A stretch of 64,000 bases of DNA, from assembly GCF_017876295.1 (NCBI RefSeq), contig NZ_JAGINT010000002.1, positions 992,001-1,056,000 of the forward strand. The letters run 5' to 3'. The stretch is from Kribbella aluminosa. GTDB taxonomy: Bacteria; Actinomycetota; Actinomycetes; Propionibacteriales; Kribbellaceae. Below the pieces are notes generated by a model. It did no database searches and was not told the origin of the DNA. It saw nothing but the letters and a program-made list of their open reading frames with translations. The position numbers were made by a program, and so were the translations under genes. Below are positions 1-8,396 of the stretch, piece by piece; within the stretch, counting starts at the first letter, position 1, and every line of letters begins with the position of its first letter.

Positions 1-669
1 CCGATCCTGCAGGCGTGGGGGATGACCGAGACGAGCCCGGTCGCGACCGCGTCCCACGTACCGGCGCGGAACAAGGACCTTCCCGAGGAAGAGCAGGCGC
101 ATCTCCGCGCCCGGGCTGGGCTGCCGCTGCCAGGCGTAGAGGTGCGGATCGTCGAGCCGGGGTCGATCACGCCGCTGCCGTGGGACGACGAGGCCACCGG
201 CGAGCTGCAGGTGCGCGGTCCGTGGATCGCCGCGGAGTACTACCGGCCCGACGACGGTGCACAGCTGAACACCGAGGACGGCTGGATGAAGACCGGCGAC
301 GTCGCGGCGATCGACGGGTTCGGCTCGGTGCGGATCGTTGACCGGACCAAGGACCTGGTGAAGTCCGGTGGCGAGTGGATCAGCTCGGTCGAGCTGGAGA
401 ACCTGTTGATGGCGCATCCTGCGGTCAAGGAGGCGGCGGTCATCGGTGTGCCGCATCCGAGGTGGGACGAGCGGCCGCTGGCGTGCGTCGTGCTTCAGGA
501 GGGGTCGACCGTGACGGGCGAGGAGATCCTCGACTACCTCCGCCCACAGGTTGCGAAGTGGTGGCTTCCGGACGCGGTCGAGTTCATCGACGAGGTTCCG
601 AAGACCTCGGTCGGCAAGTTCTCGAAGAAGGACCTCCGGACCCGATTCGCCAACTACCACCTGCAGTGA
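1..669 (+). CDS. Fatty-acyl-CoA synthetase, C-terminal part (5' end outside window)
   Basis: The frame is already open at base 1, so the 5' part lies outside the window; about 222 residues are visible. It is the C-terminal half of an AMP-forming acyl-CoA synthetase (ANL superfamily), which activates a carboxylic acid with ATP and CoA. Visible motifs are GMTETSP (the A5-type aromatic/TE loop, bases 19-39), TGELQVRG, the ATP-ribose aspartate in KTGDVA, the hinge segment RIVDRTKDLVKSGGEWIS, and the C-terminal catalytic lysine region VPKTSVGKFSKK. The PKTSVGKF form and SGGEWIS are typical of medium/long-chain acyl-CoA ligases; the exact substrate cannot be told. The ATG at base 22 is internal to the GMTE motif and is not the start. 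Confidence 0.92.
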   Translation, partial: PILQAWGMTETSPVATASHVPARNKDLPEEEQAHLRARAGLPLPGVEVRIVEPGSITPLPWDDEATGELQVRGPWIAAEYYRPDDGAQLNTEDGWMKTGDVAAIDGFGSVRIVDRTKDLVKSGGEWISSVELENLLMAHPAVKEAAVIGVPHPRWDERPLACVVLQEGSTVTGEEILDYLRPQVAKWWLPDAVEFIDEVPKTSVGKFSKKDLRTRFANYHLQ

Positions 670-736
670 AACTCGCGGGCCGAGGTTGGTTGCTGTCGGC
701 ATCAGTGCCTGCGGCCACCAGACCCCGTGACGCGGG

Positions 737-1552
737 TCAGGCGAAGTCGATCCCGAAGTGATTGCGGAGGTGCTGAAGGGTCGCGTCGACGAACTCGGCC
801 GGCCAGGGGTTGCCCGTGAGTGCGGCCAGCGCGGTGCCGCGGGTGATGAAGTCGCGGCAGATGTACTGGTTGGCCGCGATGATGTCCGCCGGGTCGGTGC
901 CGGCGGCCGGGATCGCCTCCAGCGCCGCGCGTTGCTCGTCGGACAGGAGTGCGTTGAGGCGCTTGGCTCCGCTGGTACGTCGGACCCCGCGTTCGGCGAG
1001 CATCAGCGCCACGAGTTGGTCGCGGACGGCGCCGATGCCCTGGTTGGCGACGACTCGCTCGTCCCGGCCGAGCACCGTCACGAGATTGCCGAGGAAGTAG
1101 AAGAAGAGGTTCACGGCACCGGCCGGCCAGTACGGCTCGGTGGGACGGCCGCCCTGGGGCTCGATGTCCCCCTCCGGGAACAACGTCCCGTCCCGGTCGA
1201 ACAGCACCTTCACACCGTCGTACTGGAACCGGTCGAACCCGGCCAGCGGATGCACGATCAGGTCCACGTGCAACCAGTCCGGGGTGATCCCGAGCCCGCC
1301 GATCATCCCCGGCAGCCGGTCCGCCAGGACGGTCGGCCCGGTGAGTTCCCGCAGTACGTCGTCCCAGTGCTCCGTGTACCAGTCGGTGCTGTCGTCCGTG
1401 ACCACCAGATGTACGTCGACATCGCTGAACCGGTCGGCGGCCCCGGTGGCGTAGCTGCCGATCAGGTACACCCCCAGCACCCGCTCGTCCGCGAGCAGAA
1501 CCTCCGCCGCCCGCTTGATCACCGCCTGCTGCCGCTCGTCCCCAGTCGCCAT
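737..1552 (-). CDS. Nucleotidyltransferase-domain protein
   Basis: A protein of about 271 aa with the minimal nucleotidyltransferase signature: GSYATG at residues 32-37 followed by DVD at 44-46, the metal-binding carboxylate pair of the pol-beta fold. The family (MNT/aminoglycoside adenylyltransferase-like) transfers NMP groups to small molecules or proteins; the acceptor here is unknown. The C-terminal two thirds are mixed helical and could be a substrate-binding region. I use the ATG at 1552; an upstream in-frame GTG at 1594 would add 14 residues but has no well-spaced ribosome site. It lies convergent to the acyl-CoA synthetase and alone on its strand. It could be a resistance enzyme, but nothing in the sequence shows the drug. 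Confidence 0.75.
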   Translation of the reverse strand: MATGDERQQAVIKRAAEVLLADERVLGVYLIGSYATGAADRFSDVDVHLVVTDDSTDWYTEHWDDVLRELTGPTVLADRLPGMIGGLGITPDWLHVDLIVHPLAGFDRFQYDGVKVLFDRDGTLFPEGDIEPQGGRPTEPYWPAGAVNLFFYFLGNLVTVLGRDERVVANQGIGAVRDQLVALMLAERGVRRTSGAKRLNALLSDEQRAALEAIPAAGTDPADIIAANQYICRDFITRGTALAALTGNPWPAEFVDATLQHLRNHFGIDFA

Positions 1553-1818
1553 CCGCGCAGCGTAATTCACCACGAGGACCAAGCCCGCCGACACACTCCT
1601 CGTCCCCCGCCGGCGCCCCCACCGCTGAAACTACCTGCGCTGGATCCGCCCGCACTGAAACTGCCCGCCGCTGGAACCCTCGGGGGTGGAAGCGCCTCCG
1701 CAAGCAAAGCCTTCGCGCTGGGCATCCCGGCCGGTGACTTCGTTCGCCCGGCTCCCGACCTGCCGTCTTCGCAGGGGACGGAGCGCGCCCGGCGGCCTCT
1801 GCGAGTGCGCGCCTGCTG

Positions 1819-2682
1819 TCAGAGGAATGCCAGGGCCTGCTCGACAAAGTCCTGGTGGTACTGGAATACGCCGCCGTGCCCGGCGTCGGGGTAGATGACG
1901 AGCTGACTGTTCGGGAGCCGCCGGTCGAGCTCGACGGTATTCTCGGTGGGCACCATCCGGTCCTTGTCGCCGTTCGCGACGAGCACGGGCTGGTGGATGT
2001 TCGCGAGCGCTGCCGGGCTCTGCAGGCCCCATCGATGGATGGCCTTCAGTTGCGCGCGGAACGCCCGTACGCTGATCGGCTTGTCACGATCGCGGGTGCG
2101 CTCCTGGAGCCGGCCGAGGAACTCCTCGCCGGCGCGGATCCCGTTCGGAGTCCTGGTGAAGAACAGATACTGCTTCGGATCGGTTCGGGACAGCAGTCCG
2201 CGCGTGACATCGAGGTAGGTGATACGGGTGACCTTGTCGATGCCTTCACCGCCTGCCGGACCGGTGCCGGCGATGATCAGCTTGCGAACGAGCTGTGGTT
2301 CCAGCTCCGCGATCACCTGCGCGATCATGCCGCCGAGCGAGAACCCGAACAGGTCGACCTGATCCAGTCCGAGGCCGCGGATGAAGCTGACGGCGTCGTG
2401 AGCCATCGCTTCGACGGTGGTCGGTGTGGAGCCGCTGGAGGCGCCGACGCCCCGGTTGTCGAACGTGATGACCCGGTGCTTCGCGGCGATGCCGTCCACC
2501 ACGCGTGGATCCCAGTTGTCGAGTACGGCGGCCAGATGGGTCAGGAACACCACAGGTACGCCGGCGTCCGGACCGAGCTCGCGGTACGCGAACTGCACTC
2601 CGTCCGTCGAGAGGGTCCGCGTCGTCGCGTCCTTCCATGACGTTGTCGCGCTGTTGCCGGGCACTGCCGCTGTCTCGCTCAT
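1819..2682 (-). CDS. Alpha/beta hydrolase
   Basis: A 287-aa alpha/beta-hydrolase fold protein. The nucleophile elbow GFSLGG places the catalytic serine at about residue 115, the acid is likely in NGDKDRM (about 238), and the histidine is in DAGHGG (about 269). An oxyanion-type stretch VFLTHLAAVLDNWDP occurs near residue 50. The closest family feel is haloperoxidase/esterase-type hydrolases; no halide-binding feature can be asserted. It is divergent from the TetR regulator that starts at 2782, and the shared 99-bp gap holds a perfect 14-bp palindrome, so repression by that regulator is likely. No signal peptide is present, so it should be cytoplasmic. Confidence 0.87.
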   Translation of the reverse strand: MSETAAVPGNSATTSWKDATTRTLSTDGVQFAYRELGPDAGVPVVFLTHLAAVLDNWDPRVVDGIAAKHRVITFDNRGVGASSGSTPTTVEAMAHDAVSFIRGLGLDQVDLFGFSLGGMIAQVIAELEPQLVRKLIIAGTGPAGGEGIDKVTRITYLDVTRGLLSRTDPKQYLFFTRTPNGIRAGEEFLGRLQERTRDRDKPISVRAFRAQLKAIHRWGLQSPAALANIHQPVLVANGDKDRMVPTENTVELDRRLPNSQLVIYPDAGHGGVFQYHQDFVEQALAFL

Positions 2683-2730
2683 GTCGGGTCCTTTGTGTCA
2701 TTGGCCGGGTGCAGTTGCCCGATCCTTTAG

Positions 2731-2744
2731 ATTATGATCATAAT
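2731..2744. promoter_or_regulatory. Perfect palindrome, likely TetR operator
   Basis: ATTATGATCATAAT is its own reverse complement over 14 bp, and flanking TAG and CTA extend the symmetry with a one-base offset. It is an AT-rich island in otherwise GC-rich DNA, centred in the divergent gap between the hydrolase (start 2682) and the TetR gene (start 2782). TetR-family repressors usually bind such sites in their own divergent promoter, so this is the best operator candidate. An ATG inside the palindrome (2734) is in frame with the regulator but lacks a ribosome site. Confidence 0.65.
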
Positions 2745-2781
2745 ACTATTGACGAAACAAGCCCGGAGCTGGGAGCGGCAG

Positions 2782-3381
2782 ATGGCGCGGTACGGCAAGG
2801 AACACAAGCAGGCGACGCGGCAGCGGATCACCGAGGTGGCCGGCCGTCGGTTCAAACGGGACGGGATCGACGGTTCCGGTATCGCGACGCTGATGAAGGA
2901 CGCGGGACTCACCAACGGCGCCTTCTATGCACACTTCGATTCGAAGGACGACCTGGTCGCTTCGATGGTCACCGAGCAACTCCGCGGACAGCGCGAGTGG
3001 ATCAGCTCGACGGCAACCGATCGGGCGGGTGTTGAGCGGATCGTGCGGGAGTACCTCTCGACCGTTCACCGCGACAACCCCGAAGAAGGCTGCCCCTCGG
3101 CGGCGCTTCTCGACGAGATCAGCCGCTGCCCGGGCGCGACGAAGCAGGCCTTCACCGACGGAGCGCTGGCACTCATCGACGACATTGCCGCCGTACTGGC
3201 CCCACACGATCCCAGGTCTGCGCGAGTGCGGACGCTCAGCGCGTACGCCCTGATGGTCGGAACGATGCAACTCTCACGCGCCCTGGCCGACCGTGCCCTC
3301 GCCGACGAGGTCCTCGAGCAGGGCATCCAGAACGTCCTTGCCATCCTCGACGTCACACCCGAAAGCCGGCCAACCTCATGA
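2782..3381 (+). CDS. TetR/AcrR family transcriptional regulator
   Basis: A protein of about 199 aa with an N-terminal TetR helix-turn-helix. The recognition segment has the hallmark sequence LTNGAFYAHFDSKDDLV, followed by a divergent ligand-binding helical domain containing a PEEGCPSAAL segment that recurs in the subfamily. I chose the ATG at 2782 because GGGAG precedes it at good spacing; an in-frame ATG at 2734 lies inside the presumed operator. The stop overlaps the next start by 4 bp (ATGA), so the regulator and the oxidoreductase are co-transcribed. The likely role is local repression of this operon and of the divergent hydrolase, relieved by an unknown electrophilic or aromatic ligand; the ligand is a guess from the partner enzymes. 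Confidence 0.9.
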   Translation: MARYGKEHKQATRQRITEVAGRRFKRDGIDGSGIATLMKDAGLTNGAFYAHFDSKDDLVASMVTEQLRGQREWISSTATDRAGVERIVREYLSTVHRDNPEEGCPSAALLDEISRCPGATKQAFTDGALALIDDIAAVLAPHDPRSARVRTLSAYALMVGTMQLSRALADRALADEVLEQGIQNVLAILDVTPESRPTS

Positions 3382-4379
3382 AGGCATTCGTCATCGACCG
3401 CTACAAGAGCAAGGACGGGCTCCGCCTCGCCGACGTCGCGGTGCCGGAGTTGGCCGAGCACGACGTACTCGTCAAGATCATGGCGGCCGGGGTGAATCCG
3501 ATCGACGCCAAGATCAGGGACGGCGAGTTCAAGCTCATCCTGCCGTACCGCATGCCGTTCGTACTCGGAAACGATCTGGCCGGCGTGGTGACCGACGTCG
3601 GTTCTGCGGTACGGCGGTTCACGCCGGGCGACGAGGTCTACGCGAGACCGGACAAGGACCGCATCGGCACCTTTGCGGAGTTCATCGCCGTTCACGAACG
3701 CGACCTGGCGCACAAACCGCGAACGCTGTCGATGGCCGAGGCGGCCTCGCTACCGATGGTCGCGCTGACCGCGTGGCAGGCCCTGGTCGAGCGGGCGAAC
3801 GTGACCCCGGGGCAGAAGGTTCTCGTCCACGCGGGTTCCGGTGGCGTCGGAACAGCTGCGATCCAGTTGGCCAAGCATCTCGGTGCCACCGTCGCGACGA
3901 CGACGAGCACCGCCAACCTCGACTTGGTGAAGGGCCTCGGCGCCGACGTGGTCGTCGACTACAAGAACGAAGACTTCGCAACGGTCTTGAGCGACTACGA
4001 CGTCGTACTCGACCCCTTGGGCGGTGCGAACCTCGAGAAGTCCCTTCGCGTACTCCGCCCTGGTGGCACAGCGATCGGCATCGCCGGCCCACCCGATCCG
4101 GAGTTCGCCGACGAGATCGGGGCGTCATGGTTCCTGAAACTCGCGATGACGGTGCTGAGCCGCCGGGTCAAGAGGAAGGCGCGCCGTGGCGGCGTGAGCT
4201 ATTCGTTCCTCTTCATGCGAGCCGGCGGGGACCAACTGGGTCAGATCGCAGCGCTCGTCGACGACGGAGTCATCCGGCCGGTTGTGGACCGCGTCTTCCC
4301 GTTCGAGTCGACCAGAGAGGCGCTGGCGTACGTCGAGACCGGCCGCGCCAAGGGCAAGGTCGTCGTACAGATGAGCTGA
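3378..4379 (+). CDS. Zinc-independent NADP-dependent alcohol dehydrogenase/quinone reductase family protein
   Basis: A 333-aa MDR-superfamily oxidoreductase. The N-terminal GroES-like domain contains GNDLAGVV with no zinc-ligand cysteine cluster, and the Rossmann domain has the nucleotide motif GSGGVGTAAIQLAK near residue 150. Proteins of this kind (QOR/zeta-crystallin, enoyl reductases) reduce quinones or alpha,beta-unsaturated carbonyls with NADPH. It starts in a 4-bp overlap with the TetR gene, so its translation is probably coupled. The substrate cannot be inferred from sequence. A 150-bp gap without clear features separates it from dnaX. Confidence 0.88.
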   Translation: MKAFVIDRYKSKDGLRLADVAVPELAEHDVLVKIMAAGVNPIDAKIRDGEFKLILPYRMPFVLGNDLAGVVTDVGSAVRRFTPGDEVYARPDKDRIGTFAEFIAVHERDLAHKPRTLSMAEAASLPMVALTAWQALVERANVTPGQKVLVHAGSGGVGTAAIQLAKHLGATVATTTSTANLDLVKGLGADVVVDYKNEDFATVLSDYDVVLDPLGGANLEKSLRVLRPGGTAIGIAGPPDPEFADEIGASWFLKLAMTVLSRRVKRKARRGGVSYSFLFMRAGGDQLGQIAALVDDGVIRPVVDRVFPFESTREALAYVETGRAKGKVVVQMS

Positions 4380-4557
4380 ATCGTCCAAGGTCGGGCCGAG
4401 TCGTGGCGTTCGGCTCGACCCCTGGAGGGCGAGTCGTGGATCCAGGTCGGTCGGTCCGGCGTGTCGGCGACCAGAATTCACGACTCCGCGAACGCGCGGT
4501 GAGGACGGGCGGCGGCGGGGCGGGCGATTGTCCGAGGGCGGCGCTAGGGTTGCGACC

Positions 4558-7500
4558 GTGGAAGCGCCTCTTGCCTTGTATCGCCGGTACCGGCCGGAAA
4601 CGTTCGCGGAGGTGATCGGGCAGGACCATGTCACCGCGCCGCTGCGGAACGCGTTGAGCAACAACCGGGTGAATCACGCCTACCTGTTCTCCGGACCTCG
4701 TGGCTGTGGGAAAACCACCAGCGCGCGGATCCTGGCCCGCGCGATCAACTGCGAGAAGGGTCCCATCGCCGAGCCGTGCGGGGTTTGCAAGTCCTGCACC
4801 GACCTCGCGCGCGGTGGGCCCGGCAGCATCGACGTGATCGAGATCGACGCGGCGTCGCACGGCGGCGTGGACGACGCGCGCGACCTGCGTGAGCGGGCGT
4901 TCTTCGCGCCGGTCGAGAGCCGCTACAAGATCTACATCATCGACGAGGCGCACATGGTGACCACGCAGGGCTTCAACGCCCTGCTGAAGCTGGTCGAGGA
5001 GCCGCCGCCGCACCTCAAGTTCATCTTCGCGACCACCGAGCCCGACAAGGTGATCGGGACGATCCGGTCGCGTACGCACCACTACCCGTTCCGGCTGGTG
5101 CCGCCGAAGGCCCTTGCGGACTATATGGCGACGCTGTGCGAGGCGGAGGGCGTGGCGATCGAGCCGGCCGCGCTGCCGCTCGTCGTACGGGCCGGTGCCG
5201 GATCGGTTCGGGACTCGCTGAGCGTTCTCGACCAGTTGATCGGTGGGGCCGGGCCGGGGGGTGTGACGTACGAGCTGGCAGTCGCGCTACTCGGGTTCAC
5301 GCCTGACTCGCTGCTCGACGCGTGCGTGGACGGGTTCGCCGCGCATGACAGCGCGGCGGTGTTCGAGACAGTCGAGAAGGTGATCGAGACCGGGCAGGAC
5401 CCGAAGCGGTTCGCCGAGGACCTGCTGCGCCGGCTGCGGGATCTGGTTGTGTTGTCCGCGGTGCCGACGGCTGTGACGTCGGGTTTGATCGAAGCTGCTG
5501 AGGACCAAGGAGAGCGGCTGCAGACGCAGGCCGCCGGGATCGGCCCGGCGGAGCTGACCCGCGCGGCGGACATCGTCGCCGCCGGTTTGCTGGAGATGCG
5601 CGGGGCGACTGCGCCGCGCCTCCAGTTGGAGCTGATCTGCGCCAAGGTGCTGCTGCCCGGTGCGGACGACTCGACCAACGGCATCCAGGCACGGCTGGAC
5701 CGCATGGAACGCCGCCTGGCCATCGGAGTCCCCGGCGGTACTGCGGACATCGCAGGAGCCGCTGGTACGACGGGGTACGCCCAGCCGGACGCACCCGGCG
5801 CGGGACCCGCCGCAGACGCTGCGTCGAGCCGAGCCGCCGCAAGAGCAGCCGCAACCACCGGTCCCGGTGGCGCTCAGGGAGTTGCAGCTGGCGCCGTTCC
5901 TGGCACTGATTCCGGAACGGCTCAGGGGGCTGAGGTCGGTGGCTCGCCTGGGGGTGGCGCGGGGAATGGTGGCGGGGCTGGGACAGGTCGCGCGGCCGGA
6001 GCTGACGGACGTGTGGCTGACGGACGTGTGGCTGGCGGGCCGGTTGGCGATGCGGCCGGTGGTGTGTCTGGTGCTGGGGCCGGCGGCACAGCTGGTGGCG
6101 CGGCTGGTGTCGCAGCTGGTGGTGCATCGGCGGGTGGGTCTGGTGCGGCAGGTGCCGACACCGCCGGCGGGGCTACCAGTCCCGAGTCAGCTGCTGGCGG
6201 GCCGGTCGGCGGGGAGTCGGGCGGCGTGTCCGGTGCCGCGTCTGGTGGCGCGTCCAGGGCCGCGTCCGGTGCCTCGGCTGGTGCGCGCGGTCCTGGTGCG
6301 GGGGCTGTTGGTGCGGGAGCTGCTGGTGTGGGAGCTGCTGGTGTGGGAGCTTCTGCGGTGGGTGGTTCGGTTGGTGGTGCGCGTACTGGTGCCTGGGGTG
6401 ATGAGGCGGAGGTGGCGTCGGGCGCGCAAGGTGGAGTGGCTGGTGGGCGGGCCGCTGGTGGTGGGAGTTCGGCTGGGCCGATGGCCGGGAGTGGGCCTGC
6501 GGCGGGCAGTGGTTCGGCGACCGGGGACGCGCCTGCAGCCAGCAGCGTGCCTGCACCCGGCAGCGGTCCGGCGTCCGGTGGTGCACCTGTATCCGGCGGT
6601 GCAACTGCGTCCGTCAGTGCTGCTGCGTCCGGTGGTGTTCCTGCAGCGGGTGGTACGGCGTCGGCGGGGGTTGGAAGTGTTGGGCTGGGGGACATTCGGC
6701 GGTTGTGGCCTGAGGTGTTGGAGGCTGTTAAGGCCAAGCGGCGGTTCGCCTGGATCATGTTGAGTCAGAACGCTCAGGTGATTGCGATCGACGAGCAGAC
6801 GTTGACTCTTGGGCTGGTGAATGCAGGGGCGCGGGAGAGTTTCGCGCGGTCCGGGAGTGACGAGATTCTGCGGCAGGCGATGATCGACACGATCGGGGTG
6901 AACCGTCGGGTCGAGGCGGTCGTGGATCCGTCGACCGATCCGGGCGCCGGGGGCGGCGGGGGCGGCGGCTCGACCGGTCGTCCTGGACCGCAGGCGGGTG
7001 GGTCTGGCGGTGCGGCCTTGGGTGGTCCGGCCGGCGGCGGTTCAGGAGATGCTTCAGGCGCAGGCGCAGGCAGAGCGGCCGAGGGTGGTGCGGGCGCAGG
7101 TGGTCCAGGTGCGGGCGGGCCGGGAGCAGGCGGACCAGGGGTTGGCGGCTCGGGTGTAGGTGGGCCTGGCGCAGGTGGGTCAGGTGTTGGCGAGCCGGGT
7201 GCTGGTGGGTTCGGCGCGGGCGGGCCGGGTGCTGGTAAGGCGGGCGCGGGTGGTTCGGGTGCTGGTGGGGCGAATGCGGGGCCGGGTGCTGGTGGGGCGG
7301 CCGCGGGTGGTCCGGGGGCGAGCGGGGTAGGCGCGAGCGGGCGAGGGGCGGGTGGGCCAGGAGCCGGCGCGTCGGGTGTTGGCGGGGCCGCCATTGGTGG
7401 GGCAGGTGTTGATGCGCCGGCTGGTGGGGCTGGCGCGGGAGAAGTGGGCGCAGGTGGGGCGGGTGTTGGTGGGCCGGGCGCGGGCTCGTTTGGTTCGGGT

Positions 7501-8148
7501 GGGCCCGATGTTGGTGGGCTGGCTGGTGGCGCTGGTGCGGGAGGAGCGGGCGCAGGTGGGCAGGCTGGAGTGGGTGGGGTAGGTGCGGGTGGGCAGGCTG
7601 GTGGGTTTGGGGTTGGTGGTGCGGAGGGGCACTTAGGTGGGCGTGGTGACGGCTCTGGGGTTGGGGGGTCGGCTGGTGTCGGGGGTTCCAGCGGGGCTGG
7701 TGGCTCGGGGGCAAGTGTGGATGGTGGGGGGCTGTCGGGGGAGTGGGACGGTGGGGCGGTTGCTTTGCGGGAGCCGCCGGATTCTGAGTACGACGTACCG
7801 CCGGAGGAGCCTTGGGAGAGCGGTCCGGTGGGGCGGGCCGGGCAGCGGGAGCAGGCGGGGCGGCAGGGTGGTCAGCCGGCGGGACGGCAGGGTGGTCAGC
7901 CGGCCGTAGTGGATCGGCGGGAGCAGGCTGCGAGTAAGCGGCGGGCTGCGGAGGCGGCGGTGGCTGCTGAGCAGGCGCGGGAGGCGGCGGCTGCGGCTGC
8001 GGCGGTTCCGGATGTGCGGTTGACGCCGGAGGAAGAGGCGGACGCGATCGGGGAGGACGACGTGGTGCTCGAGGAGGACTCGCGGTCGCACACCGATCTG
8101 TTGCGGGACGCGCTTGGCGCCCAGATCATCACCGAAGAGCCGAACTGA
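4558..8148 (+). CDS. dnaX: DNA polymerase III subunit gamma/tau with giant Gly/Ala linkers
   Basis: Clamp-loader ATPase that loads the sliding clamp and organises the replisome. From the GTG at 4558 it is about 1196 aa, against roughly 600-800 for most actinobacterial homologues. Residues 1-370 are the AAA+ core: RRYRPETFAEVIGQDHV, Walker A GPRGCGKTT (46-54), zinc cysteines C65/C74/C77/C80, and Walker B IIDEAH. Residues about 390-705 and 796-1080 are low-complexity Gly/Ala/Ser/Pro, the second with a GAGGPGAGG rhythm. Between them (about 705-795) lies a folded segment beginning LGDIRRLWPEVLEAVKAKRR, typical of the conserved tau C-terminal region. The end is acidic (EEEADAIGEDDVVLEED). A TTG at 4528 is an alternative start, but the family starts at EAPLALYRRYRP. 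ybaB and recR follow, as elsewhere. Confidence 0.95.
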   Translation: MEAPLALYRRYRPETFAEVIGQDHVTAPLRNALSNNRVNHAYLFSGPRGCGKTTSARILARAINCEKGPIAEPCGVCKSCTDLARGGPGSIDVIEIDAASHGGVDDARDLRERAFFAPVESRYKIYIIDEAHMVTTQGFNALLKLVEEPPPHLKFIFATTEPDKVIGTIRSRTHHYPFRLVPPKALADYMATLCEAEGVAIEPAALPLVVRAGAGSVRDSLSVLDQLIGGAGPGGVTYELAVALLGFTPDSLLDACVDGFAAHDSAAVFETVEKVIETGQDPKRFAEDLLRRLRDLVVLSAVPTAVTSGLIEAAEDQGERLQTQAAGIGPAELTRAADIVAAGLLEMRGATAPRLQLELICAKVLLPGADDSTNGIQARLDRMERRLAIGVPGGTADIAGAAGTTGYAQPDAPGAGPAADAASSRAAARAAATTGPGGAQGVAAGAVPGTDSGTAQGAEVGGSPGGGAGNGGGAGTGRAAGADGRVADGRVAGGPVGDAAGGVSGAGAGGTAGGAAGVAAGGASAGGSGAAGADTAGGATSPESAAGGPVGGESGGVSGAASGGASRAASGASAGARGPGAGAVGAGAAGVGAAGVGASAVGGSVGGARTGAWGDEAEVASGAQGGVAGGRAAGGGSSAGPMAGSGPAAGSGSATGDAPAASSVPAPGSGPASGGAPVSGGATASVSAAASGGVPAAGGTASAGVGSVGLGDIRRLWPEVLEAVKAKRRFAWIMLSQNAQVIAIDEQTLTLGLVNAGARESFARSGSDEILRQAMIDTIGVNRRVEAVVDPSTDPGAGGGGGGGSTGRPGPQAGGSGGAALGGPAGGGSGDASGAGAGRAAEGGAGAGGPGAGGPGAGGPGVGGSGVGGPGAGGSGVGEPGAGGFGAGGPGAGKAGAGGSGAGGANAGPGAGGAAAGGPGASGVGASGRGAGGPGAGASGVGGAAIGGAGVDAPAGGAGAGEVGAGGAGVGGPGAGSFGSGGPDVGGLAGGAGAGGAGAGGQAGVGGVGAGGQAGGFGVGGAEGHLGGRGDGSGVGGSAGVGGSSGAGGSGASVDGGGLSGEWDGGAVALREPPDSEYDVPPEEPWESGPVGRAGQREQAGRQGGQPAGRQGGQPAVVDRREQAASKRRAAEAAVAAEQAREAAAAAAAVPDVRLTPEEEADAIGEDDVVLEEDSRSHTDLLRDALGAQIITEEPN

Positions 8149-8181
8149 GTTCACCTCGGCGCTACTCGGTGGCAAACAGGT

Positions 8182-8269
8182 TCGTCCACAGGACTCGCAC
8201 GATTAGCGCGGTGTGTGTCCACACAATCCACAGGACTGTGGATAAAGATGTCCACAAGGTTGTGGATAA
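8182..8269. promoter_or_regulatory. Cluster of six DnaA-box-like sites between dnaX and ybaB
   Basis: Two exact TTATCCACA boxes lie on the minus strand at 8237-8245 and 8261-8269. Four near matches lie on the plus strand: TCGTCCACA 8182-8190, GTGTCCACA 8215-8223, CAATCCACA 8224-8232 and ATGTCCACA 8248-8256. Six sites in 88 bp is far above chance in this GC-rich sequence. DnaA binds such nonamers at oriC, at titration loci such as E. coli datA, and in promoters it regulates. The gap (8149-8396) carries no gene; it must also contain the ybaB promoter. Confidence 0.75.
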
Positions 8270-8396
8270 CTTTGGGGAGAACGGGCGGTTTCCGGCCGCG
8301 AGTGGGGTTGTCAGGGCGACCGGCTAGTGTTGAGGCTCCGGCTTCGGCGTCTCGAGTGCCGGGGCCCAAGGAAGCGGTTCGGACGAGGAGATCGCA

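Noticed and set aside
4380..4557. Possible SRP 4.5S RNA before dnaX
   Set aside because: This RNA often lies near dnaX in actinobacteria, but I could not find its conserved GGAA-type loop and AGCA motif in this gap.
6755..7714. Pro/His-rich minus-strand frame inside dnaX
   Set aside because: It mirrors the Gly/Ala repeats of dnaX (complementary codons) and has no independent support.
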